A stretch of 64,000 nucleotides of DNA from Eonycteris spelaea (Eukaryota; Chordata; Mammalia; Chiroptera; Pteropodidae): NCBI GenBank assembly GCA_003508835.1, contig PUFA01000166.1:682001-746000 (forward strand), in the 5' to 3' direction. Below are positions 25,995 to 39,900 of the stretch, piece after piece. Both the position numbers and the translations under genes were made by a program. Numbering within the stretch: position 1 is the stretch's first letter; the number at the start of each line of letters is the position of its first letter. Under the pieces are notes generated by a model. It saw only the letters and a program-made list of their open reading frames with translations, had not been told where the DNA came from and did not search any database.

Positions 25995-26190
25995 GGTTTC
26001 TCAATAGTGGCAATACTGATATCTTGAGCAGAATTCTTTATGGTAGGGGTTGTCCTGTGCATGGTAGAAGGTTAGCAGAAACCCTGTCCTCTACCCATCA
26101 GATGCAAGTAGCACAGTTGTGACAAACAAAAATGTCTTGACATTTCCAAACATCTTGGGGAGGAATCCACCAAGAACTACTGGTTTCTGC
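25995..26190 (-). mobile_element. MER5A-type hAT MITE
   Basis: Reverse-oriented MER5A text: GGTTTCTCAATAGTGGCAAT, then GGGGTTGTCCTGTGCATGGT, GACAAACAAAAATGTCTTGA and CATTTCCAAACATCTTGGGG. Non-coding and old. Confidence 0.65.
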
Positions 26191-26199
26191 ATATTATCT

Positions 26200-27530
26200 A
26201 CTGATATCTGCATGGTGGAAACACTGTATAACGGTGCACTACCATACATCTCTTCCCATTCCTGAGTCCATGATCATAGTTTGTAATTGGCCAGCGGTGG
26301 GAGTATTTACATCACAGAAATTGACAAACACCACAAATCAGGTCTTGATTTATTGTCCATTGTCTAGATTTAAGAAAGCGTTGAAAATGTTAATGCACAC
26401 TAACTTGTATGTCACCATTACATTATGAATAACACAAAATATTGATGAAATATCTTCCAGTATTCAAAAATCTGATTCAGAAATGAATTAGCACTACTGA
26501 GGGATAATTAAGTTCCACATATTTCAAAAAAGAGAACATGCTCAGCTGTGTCAAATGTTGCTGGAGGACCAAGTAAATTGAGAAAAAAGAATTAGATTTA
26601 ACCAGATAAAGTTGCTGGTGTCCTTGATAAGTACTGTTTCAGTAAATAGCAAGAAAAAAAGCCTGGGATGAGTTGAGGAAGTGGGAAGTTGAGAAAAGTT
26701 TAGTATAGGAACAATTCTTTGCAATGCTGTAAAGGAACAGAGATACGGGATGGTGGCTGAATGGTAAGAATGGATTCAAAGGATTGCGAAAAAAAATAAG
26801 GAAGATATTAAGGCATGTTAATATGCTGTTAGAAATAATCCAGTAGTGAGGAAGAAAAAAAATGTGGAAAAGAGGGATAAATTGAAGGGTAAAAGTGTTT
26901 TAAGAGGAAAAGGTCCAGAGAAAAAGGAGGGTAGAGACAGTTAATGGCCTTAGATAAAAAACAATACCGATGTCATATGGTTATTATAAGCCTCCAAATA
27001 CATTAACCAATGTGAGAATACTTCATGAATATTCCAAGACACTAAAGAGTACTGTCAAACTACTGTTCATGTAGTGAAAGATTTTATTACACCCAGATTC
27101 CCCTCTTACTGATTCTCGATAAAAGATTTTTAACTATTAAACTAATATTATATCATGGCTCCACTGATCTATTTAAGCTTCATAAGAAAAAGCCTACAAG
27201 ATAAATTCTTAGATTCTCAGTTCCGTTTACTTTAAAAAGTTGGAAAATAGTATTAAATTAATATGCTGTTATCAGTCTATACTTCTCATTTTTCCTACTG
27301 TTTAATTGAGTAAATAAATGTGTTTCGTAACCTTTATAAGTTTTGTAATTTCGCTTTCCTTTTTCTTGTGGTCCATCCAGAAGGCATGGACTACTACTAA
27401 TCTATTCCGTAAAACGCCTTTCCCTTTCCCATTTCTAAATAACTAAATGAAAAAGGCGGAAAACCATTTCATGGACCGAACAGAAAAAAAACGTAAGGCA
27501 AGTTAACAAAGCATTTTCCCCTGTGCCTCA
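26200..27530. other. Intronic, nothing assigned
   Basis: No exon, RNA gene or confident repeat was recognised between the MER5A copy and the CpG-rich region. Confidence 0.35.
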
Positions 27531-27539
27531 ACCTGGACG

Positions 27540-28030
27540 GAAATAGTATCTTTTGCAGAGGTGCGAGGAGCGAGGAAGTATGAGCGCCCAGGAGCGCAGG
27601 GAGCTCTTTTCAACCTGAGCGTCGGAATTCACCTAGGGCGAAAGAAGAAAGCTGGTGGGGAGAGGTTAATCCAGGTCAAGACTGTAAACAGAGGCTGCGG
27701 GCCCAGCGGGGGCTTCAGAGAAACGAAAACATCCTTAAGGGGAATGGACAGGGTGCGGTCCTCAACGGCTTGCCTTTAGGGCCCTGAAACAGACTAGGTC
27801 TAACCAGTCACCAACGAGGCGAGTGGAACAGGAGAGGTACCCGCTGAGAGGAGGGGACACCATTCCCTTCACCTGCCAATCGCCGCTGGCCCGGGCTCCG
27901 CTGGTTTCCTCGGTAACACTGCAGACGGAAATTACGTGATTCTAGGTGCGTTCCGTTTTTCCTGCTGGTCCTCTTAGCCCCGCCTCTCAGCCCCGCCCAC
28001 CGGCCCCAAGTTTTTCTCCACCCTTAAGGC
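27540..28030 (-). promoter_or_regulatory. CpG-rich region, presumed C11orf65 promoter and 5' exon
   Basis: CpG density and GC content rise sharply against AT-rich surroundings. CCCCGCC-type GC boxes occur at about 27978-28000, with no TATA box. It sits upstream of C11orf65 exon 2 and downstream of the POGLUT3 3' end, where human C11orf65 starts. A non-coding first exon should splice to 20410 from here. No single donor was chosen, because several GT sites are possible. Strand is assigned from the gene; divergent activity cannot be excluded. Confidence 0.6.
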
Positions 28031-28039
28031 CCAGGTATC

Positions 28040-28735
28040 CCATCCATTGAAAGTGAAGATGCCTGGATCTGTGAGAAGCCTTTCCTGCGCCTGTCCGTGG
28101 CTTTCAGACAAAGGATTTTTGGAAGGGAAACCGAAAGGATTTTCTGAGAAGTTGGCCTCAACATATTATAAAACCTGGGCACTTTAAAACTTTAAAGATG
28201 TTGGAAAAAATATGGTGAAATCTTTTCTATTGAAGTTTTTCATTTATAAGTAGGAAAACTGATCTCTTTTATGATGAGACAGGCCTTGCTCGGATCAAAG
28301 AATAAGTGGCACATGACTGCAGTCCAATTGCTATTTCTAAATGTAAATTTTTTAGCTGGTAAATCCTAAATCAATTTTTAGATGAAAACATGATCTCTTA
28401 AATGAATTTCCAGATAACCTTAAATTATACAAATATTGCAAGTTTGTATATATATACAAATCTAAAACAAATTTGATTGCTTGAATTCTATATATCTCAC
28501 AGGCTGGCAATGCTTTGTTGATCGTCAGGACGTTGCAATGTCAAACGACTTTTTTAGAAACTGCCCAGTTCTGTTATTTCTTCCTATTCTTATGCATGCA
28601 ATACAATTAGTTTATAAGAAAGATTACTGTCTAGGGGGAAAAGACTGGAAGAAAAATTTCCTTAGATAATTAAAACAACTGTACAGAAGAAAAGTCCCTG
28701 TAGGCTAGTTCCGCGACTCACTGAACTTCCAGAGT
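28040..28735. other. Intergenic, nothing assigned
   Basis: AT-rich sequence upstream of the CpG-rich region. The 62-residue frame at 28481-28669 has no recognised family. Confidence 0.35.
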
Positions 28736-28736
28736 T

Positions 28737-31470
28737 CTTTTTTATTTTTTTCAAATCAAGTTGCTATTGAGCATTATTTTATATTAGGTTCAGGTGTACA
28801 GCATAATGGTTTAGACCTTTATATAATTTACGAAGTGATCCCGTCAATTAGGCTAGCACCCACCCGGCACACTATGCACAGTGTTTTTTGTTTTTTTTTT
28901 TGTAATTTTTAAAAATTATTATTTTTTATTAACATTGGTTATTGAAATCTGGTTTCAGCTGTACATTTTAACAGTAAGGCATAAATATTTACATGTATGT
29001 ATTCACTTCTCATAGTTAGATTCCTTTCTATCACCACATACTTGACCCCTTTTACCCCATCTACCTTCCCTGTCCTCTCTCCCCTCTGGTAACCACTAGT
29101 CTATCGTCCATGTCCCTGAGTCTCTGTCTGTCCTGTTCATTTGTTGCTTTTAGGTTTATATTCCCTATATATAAGTGATGTCATGTGATTTTTCAACTTT
29201 TTCTGTCTGGCTTATTTTGCTTAGCTGATTATCTCCGAGGTCCATCCATGTTGTCACAAATGGCAGTATCTCATCTCTTTCTATATGGCTGAGTAATATA
29301 ATCCATTGTAATATACTGTACCACAAGTTTATACAATCATATCATCATAGGGCACTTTTGTTGCTTCCATGTCCTGGCCACTGTGAATAATGCTGCTAGT
29401 GGAGCGATTGGTGTGCAAATATCTTTTCAGATATGAGTTTTCAAGTCTTTGGGGTAATACCCAGTAAAGGGATTGCTGGATCATTGGTTATAGTTATTAT
29501 GATGTTATTAACTATATTTCCTATGCTGTACTTCACATTCCTATGACCATTTTGTAACCTACTAATTTGTACTTCTTAATCCTTTCGTCCTTTTTTCACT
29601 CAAGCCTCCTAGCCCCACTCTCAACTGGCAATCACCAGTTTTTTGTTCTCTGTATCTGTGAGTCTGTTTCCGTTTTGTTAGTTTGTTTTGTTCATTAGAT
29701 CCACTTATAAGTGAAATCATATGGTATTTGTCTTTCTCTGTCTGACTTACTTCATTTAGTATAAGACTCACTAGGTTCATCTATGTTGTTACAAATGATA
29801 AGATTTCATTTTTATAGCTGATATTCATCGTATATATGCACATCTTCTTTATCCTATTGTCTATTAGTGGGCACTTTGGTTGCTTCCATATTTTTGCTAA
29901 TGTAAATAGCACTGCAATGAATATAGGGTTGTATTGTATTTTGAAATAGTGTTTTGGTTTTCTTTGGATAAATACCCAGAAGTGAATTTCTCGGGCAAAA
30001 AGGGAGTCTTTATTTTTTAATTTTACGAGGAAACTCCAAACTTTTCCATAGCAGCTGTACAATTTGCAATCCCACCAACAGTGAATGAGAGTCCCCTTTT
30101 CTCCTCATCCTTGCTCACATTTATTTTTTTGATTTATTGTTGATAGCCATTCTGACAGGTGTGAGGTGATATGTCATTATGCTTTTAATTTGCATTTCTC
30201 TGATGATTAGTGACATTGAGCATCTTTTCATATGTCATTGGTCATGTGTATGTCTTCTTTGGAGAAATACCTATTCAGGTCTTCTACTCATTTTTAAATT
30301 GGATTGTTTGGGCTTTTGTTGTTGTTGTTGAGTTGTATGAGTTCTTTATATATTTTGGATATTAACCCCTTATTGGATGTATCATTGGTAAATATCTTAT
30401 CCCATTTAGTAGGTTGTCTTTTCATTTTGTTGGTGGTTTCTTTTGCTGTGCAAAAACTTTTTAGTTTGATGTAGTCCCGTTTATTTATTTTTTCTTTGGT
30501 TTCCAGAAAAAAAATATTACTAAGAGAAATGTCAGAGATTTTACTATTTATGTTTTCTTCTAGGAAGGAGTTTTATGGTTTGGGTCTTACATTTAAGTCT
30601 TTAATTCATTTTGAGTTTATTCGTATACATGGTATATGATTGTGGTCCACTTTCATTTTTTTGCATGTATCTGTCCAGTTTTCCCAACATCATTTGTTGG
30701 GAGACTGTTTTTACCCCATTCTATATTCTTGCCTCCTTTATCGTCAATAAAATGACTATATAGGGGTGGATTTTTTTCCAGGTCTTTATTTTGTTCCAGT
30801 GGCCTACATGTCTTTTTTATACCAGTACCATGCTTTGTATTACTATAGCCTTATAGTATAGTTTGATATCAGGTAGCATGATACCTCCAACTTCTTTCTC
30901 AAGATTGCCATGGCTATTTGGGTCCTTTATTGTTCTAAAATTTATATAAATTTATATAAATTTGTTCTAGTTCTGTGAAAAATGCCATTGGTATTTTGAT
31001 AGGGATTTCACTGACACTATAGCTTGCTTTGAGCAGTAAGGACATTTTTAAAGAGATTAATTCTTCCTATCCATGAGCATGGTATATACTTCCTTTTATT
31101 TGTATCTTCAATTTCTTTCTTTACTGACTTATAATTTTCCTGGTACAGGTCTTTTACCTGCTTGGTTAAATTTATTCCTAGGTATTTTATTGTTTTTGAT
31201 TCGATCATAAAGGGTATTATTTTCTTAATTTTGCTTTCTGATAGTTTATTGTTGGTGTATAAAAATGCAACTGATTTCTGAATATTAATTTTATATCCCA
31301 CTACTTTACTGAATTCATTTCATCAGTTCTAATAATTTTTTTGGTGGAATCTTTAAGGGTTCTCTGTATAGAGTGTCATGTCTTCCGCGAATAATGACAG
31401 TTTTACGTCTTCTCTTCCCATTTGGATGCCTTTAATTTTTTTTTTTCTTGTCTGATTGCTGTGGCTAAAA
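28737..31470 (-). mobile_element. Antisense L1, interrupted
   Basis: Reads as the reverse complement of an L1: 3' tail (AGGTTCAGGTGTACAGCATA) at about 28786, resuming after 29490 with CCTATGCTGTACTTCACATT, then ORF2 in reverse to about 31470. Broken ORF2 frames are at 29781-30062 and 31017-31301 on the minus strand. The older copy is split by the element at 28885-29490. Confidence 0.8.
28885..29490 (-). mobile_element. Short younger L1 inserted in the older L1
   Basis: Begins with a T run (the reversed poly-A tail) and carries the reversed 3' end of the same L1 family seen at 10371-12896 and 53907-59997, including ACTTATATGTGGGAT in reverse near 29165-29180 and the reversed CAGCCACT region. 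It is 5' truncated at about 600 bases. The host L1 resumes on its right side. Confidence 0.7.
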
Positions 31471-31479
31471 CTTCCAGAG

Positions 31480-33845
31480 TTCTTTAAAATCATTATTGCA
31501 ATCATAATAAGCAGGAGGAGTGAGTTTAGTTCCCTTTCATGTAGTTACCTCAATGTATTAATTTTCACAGTAGCTATGAATAATAAACTTTAAAGGTATA
31601 GTCATGGAAACGTGTACTTATACATAATTTTTAATCCAGTAGAAACTAGGTTTAAGATTTTAATTAAAAACTACAAAACTGCACAACAATGTTAAATGTA
31701 CTTAATGCCACTAAATTGTACTCTTAAAATGGTTAAAATGGTAAGCTTATATATATATATTACCACAATTTTTAAAATTTAGAAAACTATAAATATAAAT
31801 TAGTAAATGATTTTTAAAGTATTTTTTAAATGTAGAGAATGAAATATAAAACACATTAACGGATACTACCTTGTTTACAAATTACTTTTAAGATCAGTCC
31901 TACATATGTTTAATGAAGTGCCTGTCTGAATTACTAAAAAAAATTCTAGTACTGTTCAAGTGTTACTATTTTGCCTATAATTCAATTCAGAAGAATTCAG
32001 TATTTTCTTAGTAGTAGGCTCAGACCTTTTTTTATTGCTCCAATATATTTAAAAATCTTTCAGTTCTTTAAAAGAAAGAGTATCTTTCTTTGAATTAGTT
32101 ACAAAGGATCATTAAGACTCAAAACAATCAGGTTTTTCTGTTTATTCCTTTATATGTACCTGCTTAAATCTAGGAAACAGAAATCAGGGGAACGTCTGGG
32201 TGATTTTATAGAAATCTGTCCTTCCTTCTTCTTTCTGTTCATCATACCTTTATCGTCCTCTTCTTTTCTTTTCTTTTTTTCTTCTTATTATACTTGTTGT
32301 AGTATTTATTAAAATTAGTATTTTTGCTTTTCAGTTAGAAGACAAAGGCAAGAGATAAGAAATAAATGAATTAGTGAGAGAGAAGGGGAAATTTTTTGTG
32401 CAGAGGTAGGAGTCACAATAACATGCCATATCTTTCCTTCTGCTGCTTCAGCACAGGAACAAACTCCATCAATGGACAAGAGCGCCCTTGGATGTGAGCA
32501 CAAAATCTTTTACAAATATCTCACATAGTAGAAAACCACAATGCCACCATGAGTGGGGGTGTGGGTCAAATATACAAGTCCTGCAGTGGCCTAGAGGAAG
32601 CCAGAAGGGCCTCCAACCAGGCATCAGTACTCCTGTTACGAGGTTTAGCAGTTTGAAAAAAGGCTGGGAGAAGGGAGTTGGCACATCAGTCTACTTCTTT
32701 GCACAAAAATCTGTCTTCCTCATCCCCATGACTCTTGTTAAGGATTGCCCCGTTGCTGTCTTAAAAGGAGCTTATCAATGGACAATGTTAGTAGCAAAAA
32801 CTTTTTTTTTTCATAAAAATCAAGATGAGGGCCCATATCAGGTAGGCAAGTTAGAATTTCTCTTATTCTTGCCTGAGTATCCTGAACGATCCAGGATTTT
32901 TCTTTTTTGGTAAGACAATTTAAATTAGTTAACAAAAGAAACATGTAATATTAACAGTGGTGTGTTAGTAAACCACTCTCAAAAATAATAATACCATTTG
33001 CCAATTTTTGGTGCTGAAAACACTCTTACTGTGGGCAATTTTAAGGTTCCAACGTGAAGTTTTTTAAATGTGAAGACAGGAGCCAGATCCATTGGAGCCG
33101 GTAGGTGCAGGCTCCATCCCACCACTGAAACTGGGCACTTCGTTCTTAGGGAAGTTGCTATCATGGAAGTTGTCACTGCAGCCCCTCCACCCCCGCTCCA
33201 CACCCCCCTGCCCCAGCTTTGGATACTTGCACTTTAAAGGCTTCTTTATGTTACATTTTGGTCTCAGATGAGGGCTATGTAAATCTAGATGGTGTCTCAC
33301 CCTTCAATTTTAGAGTTATTCAGAGGGAACATAAAACTTTCATTTGGCAACCAGAACAGAACCTTGTTATAATATTCTCCCCCTTTACAAGTCTCTGTGT
33401 CACCCCAAGCTATTCCGAATCAAGGACTCACTTAGTGAATCACTCTGATATTAAATTGATAAGAAATGGGGCAGAAATAAGCCATTTTCCTCAATGAACT
33501 CATTTAGCTCCCACCCAGATAGCAGGTCCCTGTTCCATAATGCAGTGCTAGTGGTACTAGTGACACAGGTGGTGGCAGTGAGTTCTTGTTACTCTTTGGG
33601 GAGGAGAGAATTAAGGGAACAGGGTGTGAAAGGGAAATCGCTTTCATTTTTGTCTAGCTGGTTTGTCATTTAAGCATGGTACTTCTTGGTGCCCACTAGT
33701 TCAAATTAAAGGTGTGGATAATAACCCTGAGAAATCATAGTGAGAGATTTGCTCTCGGCCTATTTTAAATATCCCCTATCACATGCTCTACACTAAATTA
33801 GATGGGATTTGGTTAACGAATATCTTAACTGTAAGCTCAGATATT
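31480..33845. other. Intergenic, no gene identified; possible old LTR-related sequence
   Basis: The 141-residue plus-strand frame at 32488-32913 and the overlapping minus-strand frames at 32469-32684 and 32979-33300 have no recognised family and lack splice or codon signals. On the minus strand, AAAGGGGGAG at about 33379-33388 resembles a polypurine tract, so part of this may be a decayed LTR element. No strong claim is made. Confidence 0.35.
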
Positions 33846-33849
33846 TGTC

Positions 33850-34165
33850 CCAAACCTTCTGTGGTGAGGGTAATCGTGCTACTTAATGCCCTTGTGCCAG
33901 CCTCGTGACACAGCTGGTCCTCAGTTCCTAGGCCCTTAGAGATGTTGTGGTATCATAAAGAATATATCTGGTCTTTATCTCTGGTTCCCAATACAGAGTT
34001 TCAAAAACATTTAGAATTGCCTGAATGATAGAAGTTTTCTGTTTGTTTTTAATTTTGATGAGGTACTTTAAGCTTCCAGAACTGTGAGAAATAAATATTT
34101 GCTCTTGAAGCCACTCAGTCTGGTATATTTGTTATAATGGCAACCTAAACTAAGACACTGAACAA
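33850..34165 (+). mobile_element. MLT1-type (ERVL-MaLR) LTR 3' part
   Basis: Ends with the hallmark AGCTTCCAGAACTGTGAGAA, then ATAAATATTTGCTCTTGAAG, GCCACTCAGTCTGGTATATT and CTAAACTAAGACA. Only the 3' part is recognisable. Confidence 0.7.
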
Positions 34166-34399
34166 ATTGTATTTCACCTGAAATAACTGAAAGTAATGGT
34201 GGAAAGCCCAAATATCTTTTCCCGTGATGTTAGATTTCTACTCATTAGAGATTTCACAGTGGTGGTTCAAGTTTTGGTTCATGTAGCTGTGAATGCCTAA
34301 TGGAATTAAAATGAGACTACCCCAGTTACAGAAATACAAGGGCTATAGGTGGTTTCAATCTTTTTTAAAAAACGAAATTTATCTTTTTCAAAATTTTTC

Positions 34400-34960
34400 T
34401 TTACAAATTTACTTTATTTAAAAAGTGTATATAATAAGTGTATATGTTCAATGATATAAAATTCTAGACACTGTAGATTTAAAAACATCATGGAAAATAT
34501 ATATCCATTTTCTTATGTATATCTTTTTGTGCATTTATTGTCTCTTACTAGATTGATATTTTTCTTTTTTTAAATTTGAATCATACTTAAAGTAAAAACA
34601 TTTTTAAATATCATAAACAGGTATAAAGCAAGAAGTTAAAGTTCCCTTTTCTCCATCCCCTCCTCAGATGCTGCTGAGTATTCTTCCAAACTTTCAACCA
34701 CTCAGATATATTTTATTTTATTTAAATGCTTTCACATTATGCATATTGTTCATTTTACTTTTTTTTTCACTGAATACTGTCATGGACATCTTTCATGATA
34801 GTACATTCAGAGCTACTTCATTCTTTCTAATGGTTGTACTATAGTCCTTGATGTATCAATATCTAGCCAACTCCCTAATGATGGCTCAAGTGTTTCCAAC
34901 ATTTTATTAATAAAAACAATTGCACAAAAATGTCCATAGCTTAGAATGCAGTTATTATAT
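34400..34960 (-). mobile_element. Old L1 3' fragment, antisense
   Basis: Contains reversed L1 3' text such as CACTGAATACTGTCATGGAC and GATGGCTCAAGTGTTTCCAA, the usual antisense old L1 end. Confidence 0.5.
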
Positions 34961-34969
34961 TTACTTGAA

Positions 34970-36831
34970 TATCCTTACATCCCTGCCCTCTTTTTAAAAA
35001 TCAGATGTTTTTTCATGAAAGTTGACGTGTTAAAAATGACTAATGGAATATGTGGTAAAATGTGAACTGAAAAGGAAAGAATCATGGTTTTAGCACATTA
35101 CCCTATTTTAATAAATTATATTCATGTTGACAAACCAGAAAGCCACATAAAAATCTTTTTAAAGGCTATGACTGAGTCCATGTGATGGAAGAGTATCAGG
35201 ATTAAGGCTGCTTCCTCACTATGGAATCCTTGAGGAGCTCTACTTAACTCCTTAGGCACATCCTCCCTATTCCACACCCAGAAGCTGCCTGGTTTGTCTC
35301 AGCTCACTTTTAACAAGCAGGCCTGTTTGGTAGCAGGTCACATAAATTTTAAAAATTTAAGATGTTTCTAACAAAATGCCATTAGCCATCAGGAAGGACC
35401 TGGGGTTTGAGGTCTGGGAGATGTGAGGGAGAGCAAACTTCCTTTCCACAATCTCAGTTTTGATGAACCCCATACTCCAAGTACAATATATGTAGGACAC
35501 AGACTCATTAGGGCATAGTCTCAATACAATTGCCCTTTATTTATACTTGTACATTTGTGCTTTTGAATAGCTGGTGGGTATTAAGAGTTTTTCATGGATA
35601 CTTGGCTTTGATTACACTGTTCCTAAATGTGATTTTGCTTTCATCTAGTTAAAAAAATTATTAATTTTCAAAATATAATAGCTATAGCTACTTTAAAGTG
35701 TTTCACTGTTTTCCAGATTAAGTAAATATTTCAATTAGGGAGGTAAATATTTTTAGGTTGGGAGTGTGAACAGCTCTGGTTTTTGGAGTGTGTCCTTTAG
35801 TGAACTGAATCTTGGATTGGTGGTGTTATATTATAAGGCGTATGTAATGAATTTCTGGGCTATAAGTCTTAAGTCTTGACCCAGTCCTAAAAGGCAGAGG
35901 AAATTTCCAAAATTTTATCTTAGCAATGCAACCCAGTGAAATGGAGGAGGGGAGCAGTGAGGAATGAATGCTTGCCTTTGTCGACACTTATTAGTGAATC
36001 CCAAGATGCCAGGCTTTCTGCAGATTGTTGCAGAGATTTTCAAATATCCCTTTTAATAATTAAAAAGAATTACAGATCGTCACCTCCCTATAGTTATCTC
36101 TTATCTATTCAATATATAGATAATGAACAGTGCTCATAGGATGTTCTCATGTATTTTATAACTATGTTGTCCTTGATGGGTGTACAACCCACATAGAATG
36201 GAAATTACTAGCTTAAGGCACAATTTATTCTTAATTTTGTCTCAGATGTTGGTAAAAATTAGTTGAAAAGCTATGAATGAGCTCTAAAAAAAATATTCCC
36301 TCCATAGAATCCAAGCTACTTTAATAACTGAGCTATCCTCTTCTTCCTTAATTACTCTTATCAGACTGTCTACGAGGGGGCTTGCTATTACTGAATGTCA
36401 AAAGCAGCTTGTAGGAGGAGAAACTATGCATCAAGTTGGAAGAAAAACTCTGTACAAATACTTTTTCTTCATAAGTGGAAGGGGAAGAGGGAAAGTGAAC
36501 AAGGGATAGAAACAATCCAATAAATATGATATATATAGTTTCACAGAGAGTGAAGCCTCTCTATTATGATCCTCAAGTTTTCTTTTTAGAGAAATTGTGA
36601 TGCGATGCTGATAATAGCAGTTCTTACTGAAAAGAAATTAATATCGGAAAGTACTTGGTAATACTTGCTCTAATACTGCTCTACTCCCATCCACATTATA
36701 TAAAGCTACCAAGAGAACTAGTTCTCTGGGTAAAGTCTTATAAACTGTGGTCTTCACAGCTTAGATATTCTGGAATGCTTCCATTGAGGATGTAGCCAGC
36801 ATATGCAGCAGGAGTATGAATCCAGACTGAC
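34970..36831 (-). other. POGLUT3: Presumed POGLUT3 3' untranslated region and flank
   Basis: Non-coding sequence 3' of the POGLUT3 stop. Candidate AATAAA polyadenylation signals on the minus strand lie at 36229-36224 and 35541-35536. Which is used cannot be told from sequence alone. No other gene seen. Confidence 0.45.
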
Positions 36832-36954
36832 TTAAAGCTCCTCTCTTGGCCTTTTCCTGTGGCACTGGCAGATGGATGTGTTGTCATCTGGCTGAGGAAC
36901 AAGTTCCATTCCATCACGTATTTCAGGTTTGCTGGACTGGCGCTCAGCATATTT
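36832..36954 (-). CDS. POGLUT3: POGLUT3 exon 8, C terminus and stop
   Basis: Acceptor CATTTCAG precedes 36954. Forty codons start [20 protein letters not shown] and end [12 protein letters not shown], followed by TAA at 36834-36832. REEL replaces KDEL as the retention signal, as in the human paralogue. Confidence 0.92.
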   Translation of the reverse strand, partial: KYAERQSSKPEIRDGMELVPQPDDNTSICQCHRKRPREEL

Positions 36955-39900
36955 CTGAAATGTGTTTTTGAAAGCAACGAAGAGATTAGTCCACACTTCA
37001 TTCTATTGAATCCTCCCCACTCTTGCTGTCATCTCTAGTTGCTGCATGTCTTCAGACTAAAACCAAAGGTCTGGTTTGGACTGGTTATTGCAGTCCGAAG
37101 TTACATTTGAACTTTAGTTCTTACAGGTACTAGTGTAATATTTCATAATCTAAGAAGGAACCCTAATCCACAATTTTATTGTAGGTAGGAAGCCTCTACA
37201 AAAAAGATGTCAAGATGTTTGAAACTATAGCACTTCTTAGCATTTATCCTCTGCTTGTTAATGAATAATTAACTTGACTGAATATTCAAATCAGCAAACA
37301 AAGACGATAAGCATCTCAAAATAAAGTTGGTGGTCTCACACATCCTTCCATTTAGGCCAGTAGTCACACATATTTTCTAAGTGGCAAAGGCCTGTGAAAT
37401 ATTTCCCACTTTAGCCACTGACAAATATTCCTATAAATTAGATATTTCAGTTCAGTGGTTCCAGGTACATTTAGCTGTAAACTCCCGGTCCAGGGCCAAG
37501 CCATACAAATACTGACATGAGTACAAGAGCCTAATTGGTATTGTAGGGGAAGAAACTCCTACTATTAAAATTATAGGTAGGCCAGCCGGAAGAACGGAAC
37601 TCATTTAAGGGAAAGGCAGCTTCTAGTAAATAGGATAATTTAATTTATTTTTTATTTTTTATGAGAGGGTAGCATTCACAAGCATCTGAGGAAATTTACT
37701 TTTTCTGTACCTACAAAGAAAGTTTAGGTTAAAAACAAAAACATTTGTTATTTTTTCCTTCCTGACTAGATATTACTAAGTAAAAACAGGTAGTTACTCA
37801 AGAGAACCAGTCCTTGAATTCCCAATAAACATTTGCACAGTTTTCAGTTTTCAGTCCTAAAGTATTAGAACTATTATAAATATTTTCATTTGTTTGACTG
37901 TTTTATATAACAAGCTAAATATTTACTTTCCATCCTGTACTGTAATAGCAAAAGCATGACTCTTAAATAGTAGGGAGAACAGAGGTGGACATTTTGAGCA
38001 GAAAGAGACGTTAATCTTCTCGTCTACGGCTCTTATTTTCCAGATGAGGGAAGATGTTCTCTGAAGTTCAGAGAATACCTAAGCTAGGAATTCCATCAGG
38101 CATTTAATAAAACAGCACTGACAAGATGGGAGAAGCTTTTAATCTATTTTTGTAAGGGCTCTAAGCATTCTTTTTTATATAATAATGAATGGAGATAAAA
38201 ATATGATGGCTACAAAGGGACTTAGCACTCTCCTACTTTCCATAGGCTGGTGCCTTGGCTTAACCAGAGTTCCACAGGCTGACTCTCTGGACCCCTCCAG
38301 GAAGCGAGGCACTCAGGCCAAGCATGTGGTCTGCGGATATATGACCCTGCAGGATGGATACTCTGCACTGACCTGCAGTACACTGTAATAATAGCAGTAA
38401 AGCCTGTGTGGCTGTAGCAGGTCCCTAGCAGTCAATTGCCCTTCTTTTGCAATCCCCTTGGCTTCTTGATCATTTTCCTGAAAAGATTAAAAGAAACAAG
38501 GAATGAAAATTACTCTTGTGACCCATACACGAAGCTAAGGTTGAGTGTGATAGGACAGACATAGGATTGAATATAAAAGGCGTGAGAGAGGTAGACACGA
38601 TGAAAATATAACATAAGAATGAGGCTATGGAAATAAAGTACTTTCCTAGACATCTCTGCTACATGGAAGTAATCATACATGTTTGCATCCTGTTCCACAG
38701 GCCCATTAACCCTGCCCACCCTCCAAGTGCAACAACACCACGTGCAGCCTCTATTGTGACTCTCATGGTATTTTCCTAGCTATCCAGGAAGTTTATGGCT
38801 CATCACCTCTTCCTCCATTCTGGCCTTCTCTGTTTAATATTAAAATACAACTAGAATAGAATGAATCAGTTTTAATGTTACAACACTTCTTAAAAACCCC
38901 ATTTAATATGCAACCAGAGTCCAAAAGTTACCTATGAAAGACTATATACTGTTTGTAATAAAAAATTCAGTCATTAGTACTCTCCAGGCTGTTCCTTCAG
39001 TTCCAGGAATAGTCAGCATTCCTAATTATACTTTTGGAAAACAGTTAATATTCCACCATGCTGCCCATAGGAAAAGCCAAATGTAAGCAATTTCTAACTC
39101 TTTATACAGGGTCACAAAAATTATTCTGCTTCAAGCAGCCCCAGTTATTTCCATAACCAAATATTGCCTCTCAGGAACTTAGAGAATAAAGTCTAACAAT
39201 GGGAAGAGTAAATTTTTATACTTTCATAATAAAATACAATAGCTTTTTAATACTTCTTTTAAAAATAATTATTTTTATGGGAAACTTGTGATTCTTGAGA
39301 TGTTGTATATCATGCATTCATTACAAACTTGTGCCGTTTTCTAACTGGGAAAGAGTACCATAATAGCCTTAAATATTTTCTTGTGCATTATGTACTTTAA
39401 CCCTGGTCTTCTCAATCTATAACTTGCACATGGTGTGATTTTGCTTCTCTTGTGGTGTGTATATGCATGATAGTGCTTCCTTTAGAAAAATCTATATTCT
39501 AGACTTCAAATCTAAAAATCCTCAAAAATGTTGACAGAGGGTATACAAAATGATCCTGATATTGGTTCTTTAAATGTTTCAAGGAATAAAAACTTTCAGA
39601 AAACATATCTTTTGGCTAAATTATGTCAAATTAAATTGTGTTATGATGGAACTCATGTCACTAATACTCGTGAATTTGTTATTGCCTAAAGAAACTAAAC
39701 TTCCAAAAGCGTACCTTGGCCCATTTAACTTTCTCCAGCAAATCCCCAAGGTTCCTTTTGATCGGAACATAATGTTTCCAAGGCTTTAGTGCCATATAGA
39801 AATGTTCATAATATGGTGAGTCCTGCTTCAGAACCAGACTGTCACCCAGCATGAGATACGGGTATCTGTAAGCAGCCACAGTCCCATCCACATTCACCTG

